This document shows, piece after piece, positions 6,855-12,962 of a DNA stretch of 12,962 nt (positions are counted from its first letter, which is position 1; each line of letters opens with the position of its first letter). The DNA comes from Pseudomonadales bacterium (GTDB taxonomy: Bacteria > Pseudomonadota > Gammaproteobacteria > Pseudomonadales > JAHEIH01). The translations under genes were made by a program, and so were the position numbers. The notes beneath the pieces were generated by a model that ran no database searches, was not told where the DNA came from, and saw only the letters and a program-made list of their open reading frames with translations. Where the stretch lies: the NCBI GenBank assembly GCA_023255355.1, contig JALRIU010000206.1, positions 1 to 12,962 of the forward strand, given 5' to 3'.

Positions 6855-7825
6855 TATTTTAGTTCTTGGCTTAACTGATAGACCGCCATTGCGTACATCG
6901 AGCTATGGTTGTAACGGGTGATGACATAAAAGTTTTTCAGACCCATCCAATACTCTTCACCGTGCTTGGTACGAAGACGCATTGCCGTTGCCTCAAGATC
7001 ATCGTCAAGACCTTCATCTTCAGCAGCAAAACCGCGTTCACGCAACTCACCGACAGTAAAATTAGGCTTGAGCGAATCATTTAACACAGACTCATCTAAG
7101 GTTGCATCAACCACGCCACGACTCACAACAGGAGCACCTTTCTGCCAACCGTGGGCGGCAAAATAATTGGCGACACTACCAATGGCATCGACTGGATTAT
7201 TCAAAATATCAGCAATACCATCGCCGTCAAAGTCTACTGCATAACTGCGATAACTACTTGGAATAAATTGACCAAAACCCATAGCTCCCGCATAAGACCC
7301 CGTCAAAGCTAGGGCATCAAAATTTTGCTCCCGGACAAGGATAAAATACTGCTCTAATTGACCGAGGAAAAAGGCACTGCGTTTTGGGTAATCAAAACCC
7401 AGGGTTGCCAAGGCATCAACCACACGGTAGCTGCCCATAATCCCGCCATAGCGAGTTTCTACGCCGATAATCGCAGCCACGATATGGCGCGGCACGCCGT
7501 ATTTTTCTTCTGCTTTAGCAAAGGTTGAGGCATATTTTGTAAGAAATTCCTTACCTTTATTAATGCGATTATCATCCATAAAAATTCGACGATATTCATA
7601 CCAAGCCAAGCGTTTTTCAGCAGGGCGCGAAATGGCATCGATAATGGATTGTTTATATTCAGCTTGCTGCATAATAGACGTCACATAAGCGCGATCCATT
7701 TTATGCTCTTTAACCATGCGATCGATGAACTTTATCACCTCTGGCTCTTTGCTATAGTCCTTGGCTGAGGCATTGAATGCCAGCAAGCCCATGGTCAGCG
7801 CGATTACAAGGTGTATAAATTTCAT
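6854..7825 (-). CDS. mltB: Lytic murein transglycosylase, MltB/SltB family
   Basis: Cleaves peptidoglycan glycan strands to give 1,6-anhydro ends. It has 323 residues. The N-terminal ~21 form an ordinary signal peptide (AFNASA) with no lipobox cysteine, so the product is probably soluble periplasmic, unlike E. coli MltB. Catalytic E123 lies in GVETRYG; GAMGFGQFIPSSY (180-192) is the family's substrate-cleft motif. DFDGDGIADI (198-207) resembles the EF-hand calcium loop seen in the Slt35 form of MltB. I chose the ATG at 7825 over TTG 7840 or ATG 7837 because GGAG lies six bases upstream and the signal peptide starts properly with MK. That site overlaps the rodA stop region. The gene sits between rodA and rlpA, as in Pseudomonas. 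Confidence 0.95.
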   Translation of the reverse strand: MKFIHLVIALTMGLLAFNASAKDYSKEPEVIKFIDRMVKEHKMDRAYVTSIMQQAEYKQSIIDAISRPAEKRLAWYEYRRIFMDDNRINKGKEFLTKYASTFAKAEEKYGVPRHIVAAIIGVETRYGGIMGSYRVVDALATLGFDYPKRSAFFLGQLEQYFILVREQNFDALALTGSYAGAMGFGQFIPSSYRSYAVDFDGDGIADILNNPVDAIGSVANYFAAHGWQKGAPVVSRGVVDATLDESVLNDSLKPNFTVGELRERGFAAEDEGLDDDLEATAMRLRTKHGEEYWMGLKNFYVITRYNHSSMYAMAVYQLSQELK

Positions 7826-7835
7826 AACGTTCTCC
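7826..7835 (-). promoter_or_regulatory. Ribosome binding site deciding the mltB start
   Basis: Minus-strand GGAG at 7835-7832 stands six bases before the ATG at 7825 and just past the rodA stop (TGA, 7839-7837). It supports the third of three closely spaced candidate starts. Confidence 0.7.
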
Positions 7836-7836
7836 A

Positions 7837-8979
7837 TCAATGCGCCAAACGGCGCTGTTCAGTACTGATTGCCATCAAAATACCAAAACCCATCATTAAG
7901 GTCACGAGTGATGTCCCGCCTTGGCTAACCAACGGCAATGGAACTCCTACCACAGGTAAAATACCAGACACCATGCCCATATTCACTAGCACATAGACAA
8001 AAAATGTTGAGGTAATTGCACCCGCCACTAATCGTGCAAAGGTCGATTGAGCAGACATACCAATGACGATACCCCGCACAAGGATCAAGCTGTACATCAA
8101 CAGTAAAGCAATCACCCCTAATAAACCAAACTCCTCCGCCAGCACCGCAATAATAAAATCAGTATGACTTTCTGGCAGAAAATTAAGCGCTGATTGTGAG
8201 CCCTGTAACCAACCCTTTCCTTCGATGCCCCCAGAGCCAATAGCGGTCATCGACTGAATAATATTCCAGCCCGAGCCTAGGCGGTCGCTCTCAGGATCAA
8301 ACAAGGTGAGTACGCGACGCTTCTGGTAGTCATGCATCACAAAAAACCACATAATTGGGGCAGCAATCGCGGCCAATCCACCGGCGGCAATCACATAACG
8401 CCACCCTAGGCCTGCAAAGAACAGACAAAACAGACCCGACGCTGCGACCAAAATGGCCGTTCCAAGGTCCGGCTGTTTGAAAATTAGCACCGCAGGCACC
8501 ATTGCGATCGCAAGACTAATTAATACCACTCGAATTCTAGGAGGCAGAATACGGCTCGATAAAAACCAAGCTGTCGCCAACGGCATGATAAGCTTCATAA
8601 TTTCAGAGGGCTGAAACCTAAAACCACCAATCTGCAACCATCTTTGCGCGCCTTTGCCCACCGTCCCACCAAACAACACAGCCACGAGCAACAATACCCC
8701 AAGCACATACACAAACGGCGACCAGCGTCGCATCATATCGACATTAATTTGCGCAACAAAAAACATGGCTGTATAGGCAATCATAAAAAACGCACCCTGG
8801 CGTTTAACCGTTTCAACGGATTGACCACTAGCGCTATACAAAACAAACAAACCAAAACCACTAATAATCAACAGCAAAAACAGCAATGCTGGATCGAGAT
8901 GTAATCTATGCCATAGGCTTTTTTGTAAGCTTGCGTGGCCCCCCAAGGGCATTTGCCGGACAAAATCAGAGTTAGCCAT
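7837..8979 (-). CDS. mrdB: Peptidoglycan polymerase RodA (SEDS family)
   Basis: Rod-shape SEDS glycosyltransferase that polymerises lipid II and works in complex with PBP2 in the elongasome. It has about 380 residues and roughly ten membrane helices. Family motifs include QPSE (123-126), KQPDLGT (168-174) and LPESHTDFIIAVLAEEFG (268-285), with the essential aspartate D274, and PLVSQGGTS near the C-terminus. I chose the ATG at 8979, which overlaps the mrdA stop by 8 bases and follows a GGATGG sequence. In-frame ATG 8988 and TTG 9000 would add 3 or 7 residues. The hydrophilic N-terminal ~28 residues precede the first helix. The gene is also called rodA. Confidence 0.96.
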   Translation of the reverse strand: MANSDFVRQMPLGGHASLQKSLWHRLHLDPALLFLLLIISGFGLFVLYSASGQSVETVKRQGAFFMIAYTAMFFVAQINVDMMRRWSPFVYVLGVLLLVAVLFGGTVGKGAQRWLQIGGFRFQPSEIMKLIMPLATAWFLSSRILPPRIRVVLISLAIAMVPAVLIFKQPDLGTAILVAASGLFCLFFAGLGWRYVIAAGGLAAIAAPIMWFFVMHDYQKRRVLTLFDPESDRLGSGWNIIQSMTAIGSGGIEGKGWLQGSQSALNFLPESHTDFIIAVLAEEFGLLGVIALLLMYSLILVRGIVIGMSAQSTFARLVAGAITSTFFVYVLVNMGMVSGILPVVGVPLPLVSQGGTSLVTLMMGFGILMAISTEQRRLAH

Positions 8980-10846
8980 CAATACCATCCAATGCAGCAA
9001 AATTAATTAATTCACCATTTTTATCGAGCAGATAGGTATCCATCATTTTTTTAGCAACACTGGCAGATTCAGAGCTATGTTCGACGTTTTCGATAACGAC
9101 TGCCACTGCAATACGCGGGGCATCCGCTGGCGCAAATCCAACAAAAAGAGCGTGATCACGCTGCCTTGATGCTAGGGCTTTACTGTCGTATTTTTCACCC
9201 TGAGCAATACCCACAACCTGGGCAGTACCTGTTTTGCCCGCGATTTCGTAAGCGCTCTGTCTGGCCAACGCCCTCGCTGTTCCTCGCTGGCCATGAATTA
9301 CATCTCGCATAGCCTCTTCAACCACCGCCCAATTAGATTGGCTCACTTCAAAGGTTTTGCGGCGCTTTGGCATTGGCGTGAAATCGTCCATTTTTTGAAG
9401 AACGCGGGGCTGAATCCACTCACCATTGTTGGCTAAAGCACTCACTGCCGAGGCCATCTGCATGGGCGTGGCCAGCATATAGCCCTGACCGATACCAATA
9501 TTTAATGTCTCACCGGGAAACCAAGGCTGATTGTAGGTGCGCAACTTCCAGTCTTTAGAGGGCAACAAACCACCCCGCTCGCTGGTTAAGTCAACGCCAG
9601 TGGGTTCGCCATAGCCAAAACTGGCCATAAAATCATGAATTTTATCGATACCCAACTTGTAGGAAAGGTCATAGAAAAACACATCACAGGACTGGATGAT
9701 CGCGTCAGCCACGTTGATTCGGGCAGCGTGCCCTTCACGTTTCCAGTCACGATAAAAACGGGTGTCGTTAGGTAATTGATACCACCCCGGATCGCGCACC
9801 GTGGTTTGCGGAGTGATCGTACCAAAGTGAAGACCCGCCAAGCCTAATATTGGCTTAACGGTCGAAGCAGGAGGATATTGCCCTTGCAGTGAGCGATTAA
9901 ACAATGGGAGATCTGGCGAGTCGCGCAAAGCCGAATAATTTTTTGAGCTAATACCGTTAACAAATAAATTAGAGTCATAGCTTGGCGTACTGACAATGGC
10001 TAATACCCCGCCCGTGCGAGTATCAATAGCAATGGCAGAGCCGCGTCGGCCATCCAGCGCATCAAAGGCTGCCTTTTGAATATCTAAATCAAGATTAAGG
10101 GTGAGATCCTTGCCTGGTATTGGGTCAATTTGATCAAGTACTCGCAGGATTTTTCCGCGCACATCGGTTTCGACGTTTTGCGCACCGACGGTGCCATGTA
10201 ACTGAGATTCGTAATAGCGCTCAATACCTAATTTGCCAATATTATAGGTACCGGCATAGTTCTCTTCATCAAGATTTTGTTGCTCTCGCTCATTGATACG
10301 ACCAACATAGCCAATCACATGGGCAAACATATCGTCATAGGGGTAGTGCCTAACGAGTTGAGCGCGAATTTCCACCCCCGGCAGGTTATGCAACTCCACC
10401 GCCACTTTGGCCATCTCTTCTTCGCTAAGACCCACTTTAATTGGAACTTCCTCAAAAGGGCGATGACGCGACAAACGCACTTTAAAGGTCTCAACATCCT
10501 CATCAGACAGCCCTAACAAGCCCTGTAATTGCTCGATAGTGGACTGCATATCAGGAATACGTTCACTCACTAAGACTAGCGATTGCGCTGAAATATTTTC
10601 AGCTAATAAACGTCCTTTGCGATCAAAAATCAAACCACGTTTAGGGGGAACAGATTGCACATGCACCCGGTTTTTGTCTGACTCGGTTTGATAGCGCTGA
10701 TATTGAATGACTTGCAGATAAAAATAACGACCTATGATGACAACAAAACAAATCGCCATAATTAGCAGAGAGGTGAAGGCCCGCCCCTGAAAAAGGGACG
10801 CTTCGGCGATGGGATCTTTCATGTAGCGCCGATCATGCTGCCACAT
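8972..10846 (-). CDS. mrdA: Penicillin-binding protein 2 (elongation transpeptidase)
   Basis: Class B transpeptidase that crosslinks new peptidoglycan during rod elongation, partner of RodA encoded next. It has 624 residues. A cytoplasmic N-terminus is followed by one membrane helix (about 25-45), the pedestal/dimerisation region beginning at PPKRGLIFDRKGRLLAEN (68-85), then the transpeptidase domain. Its catalytic motifs are STVK (328-331, S328), SCD (386-388) and KTGT (538-541). The ATG at 10846 is supported by AAGGAG nine bases upstream, within the 21-base gap after rlmH. The 3' end overlaps rodA. No motif is missing. Confidence 0.97.
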   Translation of the reverse strand: MWQHDRRYMKDPIAEASLFQGRAFTSLLIMAICFVVIIGRYFYLQVIQYQRYQTESDKNRVHVQSVPPKRGLIFDRKGRLLAENISAQSLVLVSERIPDMQSTIEQLQGLLGLSDEDVETFKVRLSRHRPFEEVPIKVGLSEEEMAKVAVELHNLPGVEIRAQLVRHYPYDDMFAHVIGYVGRINEREQQNLDEENYAGTYNIGKLGIERYYESQLHGTVGAQNVETDVRGKILRVLDQIDPIPGKDLTLNLDLDIQKAAFDALDGRRGSAIAIDTRTGGVLAIVSTPSYDSNLFVNGISSKNYSALRDSPDLPLFNRSLQGQYPPASTVKPILGLAGLHFGTITPQTTVRDPGWYQLPNDTRFYRDWKREGHAARINVADAIIQSCDVFFYDLSYKLGIDKIHDFMASFGYGEPTGVDLTSERGGLLPSKDWKLRTYNQPWFPGETLNIGIGQGYMLATPMQMASAVSALANNGEWIQPRVLQKMDDFTPMPKRRKTFEVSQSNWAVVEEAMRDVIHGQRGTARALARQSAYEIAGKTGTAQVVGIAQGEKYDSKALASRQRDHALFVGFAPADAPRIAVAVVIENVEHSSESASVAKKMMDTYLLDKNGELINFAALDGIDG

Positions 10847-10861
10847 TTAAATTAGCTCCTT
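10847..10861 (-). promoter_or_regulatory. Ribosome binding site of mrdA
   Basis: Minus-strand AAGGAG at 10861-10856 lies nine bases before the ATG, inside the 21-base rlmH-mrdA gap. It is one of the few full-strength sites in the cluster. Confidence 0.75.
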
Positions 10862-10867
10862 GCCAAC

Positions 10868-11338
10868 CTATGCTCGGTGATAGGGGTGGTTATTGTTAAT
10901 TGACCACGCTCGGTACAACTGTTCGGCCAAAATCACCCTAACCAAGGGGTGAGGAAACGTTAACGCCGACAATGACCATTTAACTTCGGCCAGCTGTAAA
11001 CAGGCCTGGCTAAGGCCGTCTGGCCCGCCGATTAATAAACTATAGTTACGACCACTCATTTGCCAATTTTTTAAGCGATCGGCTAACTCTTCAGTACTCC
11101 ATGCGCGGCCTTTTACATCGAGGGCAATAACACCATCGCCTTTGCCAATTGCCGCTAACATGGCGTCGCTTTCTGACTGGATGGCACGCTGTACATCAAA
11201 ACCCTTACCGCGTTTACCTAAGGGTAATTCCACCCATTCAATTTTAAGATCTGCGCCAAGACGCTTGGTGTACTCTTCACTGCCAACGTCTACCCACTTG
11301 GGCATTTTTGTTCCTACGGCAATGACGCGTAAACGCAA
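10868..11338 (-). CDS. rlmH: 23S rRNA pseudouridine-1915 N3-methyltransferase RlmH
   Basis: SPOUT-fold methyltransferase that modifies pseudouridine 1915 in helix 69 of 23S rRNA on the 70S ribosome. The 156-residue length matches the family. The SAM-binding knot is seen as LLIGGPDGLS (101-110) and the C-terminal SLSALTFPHPLVR (122-134) plus RAWSINNNHPYHR (143-155). The start is TTG, not ATG: residues from it (MRLRVIAVGTKMP) align with the E. coli N-terminus from memory, and GGAG, overlapping the rsfS stop (GGAGTAA), lies just upstream. The next in-frame ATG would delete the first beta strand. The 3-base gap and shared stop/Shine-Dalgarno imply coupling to rsfS. Confidence 0.96.
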   Translation of the reverse strand: MRLRVIAVGTKMPKWVDVGSEEYTKRLGADLKIEWVELPLGKRGKGFDVQRAIQSESDAMLAAIGKGDGVIALDVKGRAWSTEELADRLKNWQMSGRNYSLLIGGPDGLSQACLQLAEVKWSLSALTFPHPLVRVILAEQLYRAWSINNNHPYHRA

Positions 11339-11341
11339 GTT

Positions 11342-11707
11342 TTACTCCGCGCTTGGGCCATGCGCCCAGAGTTTTTCTAAATCGTAAAAGGCGCGTGTTT
11401 CTGGCATTTGCACGTGAACTAATACCGCACCTAAATCGACCAATATCCAGTCGCCAGCGTTTTCACCTTCAACACCCAAAGGCAATTCACCACGCTTTTT
11501 GATTTCCATCACAACATTATCTGCCATCGATTTTACGTGGCGATTTGATGTCCCACTGGCAATGATCATGTAGTCGGTCATACCCGTCATTGCACGGACA
11601 TCTAGCACGACGATTTCTTTACCCTTAAGACTATCAATAGCCTCGAACGCGATGTCGCGCATTTCTTCTGGGGTCATAAAACTTTTATTTACTGCCATCA
11701 GGCACAT
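11342..11707 (-). CDS. rsfS: Ribosomal silencing factor RsfS
   Basis: Binds ribosomal protein uL14 on the 50S subunit and blocks subunit joining during starvation. It has 121 residues. The conserved core is present: VLDVRAM (33-39), TDYMIIASGTSNRHV (44-58), LPLGVEGENAGDWILVDLG (75-93) and LEKLW near the end. The ATG at 11707 abuts the nadD stop in the same frame (TAG-ATG). ATG at 11698 is an alternative and would drop three residues. The N-terminus of the family is variable, so the choice is uncertain by a few codons. Confidence 0.95.
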   Translation of the reverse strand: MCLMAVNKSFMTPEEMRDIAFEAIDSLKGKEIVVLDVRAMTGMTDYMIIASGTSNRHVKSMADNVVMEIKKRGELPLGVEGENAGDWILVDLGAVLVHVQMPETRAFYDLEKLWAHGPSAE

Positions 11708-12334
11708 CTACCTATAAAGTTGTTGTTCGGCGACAAATTTCGACACAGCTTCAGGCAAGTACTGCACTACCGACTCACCAGCCGCTAGACTTGCACGAAT
11801 TTGGGTGGAGGAAATTTCCCATGGGGTTAATTGTACACTAGTCAACGCGCCGCGACTGCATTGAATTGCATCGTCGTGGCTTTTAATTGCATTTGAATAA
11901 TCAGAGGCAGCAAGATTTGGGGGTAACTCACCTGCCCGCCACATCACCACGATATTTGCTAGATCCAAAAAGTCATCACTGCGGTGCCAACGATCAAATT
12001 GGGCAAAAGCATCAGCGCCCATCACAAGGTTCAACTGCGCATCATCACCGTATTCATCTCGCAAGGACTGCAAGGTATCAATGGAATAAGACGGTCCTTG
12101 TCGACGCAACTCTCGGTCATCAGCGTGCAATACTGAGTGCGGCTGACAGGCAAGCTGCAACATCTGAAAACGCTGCTCAGCAGTGAGTTGAGGAGCAACA
12201 CGGTGAACAGGCTGATAACACGGCACCATATGCACGCGAGCTAGGTGATACTGTTGGGCCAGTTCCAGGGCACTATGTAAGTGCCCATTATGGATGGGAT
12301 CGAAGGTCCCGCCAAACAGTGCTATTCGTTGCAT
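11708..12334 (-). CDS. nadD: Nicotinate-nucleotide adenylyltransferase NadD
   Basis: Adenylates nicotinate mononucleotide to deamido-NAD, the shared step of de novo and salvage NAD synthesis. It has 208 residues. The nucleotidyltransferase signature GGTFDPIHNGHL (8-19) has the HxGH pair H15/H18. MGADAF and DRWHR follow mid-protein, and the second nucleotide-binding signature ISSTQIR (174-180) is near the C-terminus. The ATG directly follows the proA stop in the same frame (TAG-ATG) with only a weak Shine-Dalgarno, so translational coupling is likely. Confidence 0.96.
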   Translation of the reverse strand: MQRIALFGGTFDPIHNGHLHSALELAQQYHLARVHMVPCYQPVHRVAPQLTAEQRFQMLQLACQPHSVLHADDRELRRQGPSYSIDTLQSLRDEYGDDAQLNLVMGADAFAQFDRWHRSDDFLDLANIVVMWRAGELPPNLAASDYSNAIKSHDDAIQCSRGALTSVQLTPWEISSTQIRASLAAGESVVQYLPEAVSKFVAEQQLYR

Positions 12335-12962
12335 CTACTGACGAATATGACCGTCGCCAAATACGACATATTTCTGAGTGGTCAAGCCTTCTAAACCAAC
12401 CGGTCCGCGCACGTGAATTTTATCGGTAGAGATGCCAATTTCGGCACCCAAACCATATTCAAAGCCATCGGCAAAACGCGTCGAGGCGTTAACCATGACC
12501 GATGAAGAGTCCACCTCGCGCAAGAAACGGCGCGCCAACATGTAATTTTCAGTCATGATGGCGTCGGTATGGTGCGAACCATAATGGTTGATATGGGCGA
12601 TGGCTTCATCGATACCATTAACAATTTTGATCGACAAAATGGGTGCCAAATACTCAGTACCCCAGTCTTCTTCACTCGCTTGATACACTTGATCAGATAT
12701 TTCACAAGTACGATCGCAACCACGTAACTCAACACCCTTAGCGAGGTACTCAGCGATCAAAGACGGCAATACTTGTTGGGCAACAGGTGCGTCAACTAGC
12801 AAGGTTTCCATGGTATTACAGGTACCATAGCGATGCGTTTTAGCATTGATTGCCACCGCGTGCGCCTTTGCAAGATCCGCAGTTGCATCGATATACACAT
12901 GGCAAATACCATCAAGGTGCTTGATCACATTGACAGTGGCATTGCGGCTGATACGTTCGATC
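12335..12962 (-). CDS. proA: Gamma-glutamyl phosphate reductase ProA (partial, C-terminal half)
   Basis: NADPH-dependent reductase of gamma-glutamyl phosphate in proline synthesis. The window holds the last 208 codons, about half of a typical ~417-residue protein; the reading frame is open through the right edge, so the gene is cut by the window and not broken. The valine-codon GTG at 12928 is internal, not a start. The aldehyde-dehydrogenase-like catalytic cysteine is in TCNTMETLL (Cys codon 12820-12818). VNASTRFADG and the C-terminal KIHVRGPVGLEGLTTQK also fit. Its stop abuts nadD. Confidence 0.96.
   Translation of the reverse strand, partial: IERISRNATVNVIKHLDGICHVYIDATADLAKAHAVAINAKTHRYGTCNTMETLLVDAPVAQQVLPSLIAEYLAKGVELRGCDRTCEISDQVYQASEEDWGTEYLAPILSIKIVNGIDEAIAHINHYGSHHTDAIMTENYMLARRFLREVDSSSVMVNASTRFADGFEYGLGAEIGISTDKIHVRGPVGLEGLTTQKYVVFGDGHIRQ

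Noticed and set aside
8972..9000. rodA start at TTG 9000
   Set aside because: It lengthens overlap with mrdA to 29 bases with no Shine-Dalgarno before it; ATG 8979 is better placed.
370..12962. A novel defence, toxin or mobile system hidden among the genes
   Set aside because: Every gene belongs to a known core or widespread family with intact motifs; no integrase, transposase, tRNA or anomalous gene is present.

Overview
The window is the conserved gammaproteobacterial 'dacA-mrd' cell-envelope and housekeeping cluster. It carries 14 protein genes, all on the minus strand, so transcription runs from the right edge to the left. Gene order in transcription is proA (5' end cut off by the window), nadD, rsfS, rlmH, mrdA (PBP2), rodA, mltB-type lytic transglycosylase, rlpA, dacA (PBP5-type carboxypeptidase), ybeD, lipB, lipA, a small CPXCG zinc-ribbon-like protein, a MOSC-domain protein and an ABC exporter. 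From memory, proA upstream of nadD and an mltB gene between rodA and rlpA resemble the Pseudomonas arrangement more than E. coli's. Base composition is moderate rather than GC-rich. With the repeat at the left end, this suggests a non-enteric, possibly marine or aquatic gammaproteobacterium. Genus cannot be fixed from the sequence.

Layout. Positions 10868-12962 hold proA/nadD/rsfS/rlmH (proline synthesis, NAD synthesis, ribosome silencing, 23S rRNA methylation), tightly packed with junctions of 0-3 bases. Positions 4823-10846 hold the peptidoglycan block: the elongasome pair PBP2/RodA, two glycan-cleaving enzymes (MltB, RlpA) and the D,D-carboxypeptidase. Positions 2914-4823 hold the lipoate block ybeD-lipB-lipA. 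Positions 370-2902 hold three accessory genes that look like part of the same transcription unit. Most junctions overlap or abut, which implies one or two long operons with translational coupling. The only internal gap of note is 97 bases between rlpA and dacA. It contains a GC-rich hairpin, a possible extended -10 and a very strong Shine-Dalgarno sequence.

Positions 1-369 have no convincing gene. They hold two diverged, directly oriented copies of a palindromic intergenic repeat, the more distal right-hand copy ending 17 bases from the exporter's stop codon. This is the least ordinary thing in the window.

I found no phage, IS element, CRISPR array, tRNA/rRNA, toxin-antitoxin or defence system. 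Apart from the repeat pair and some coupled-junction details, this is an ordinary core-genome region.
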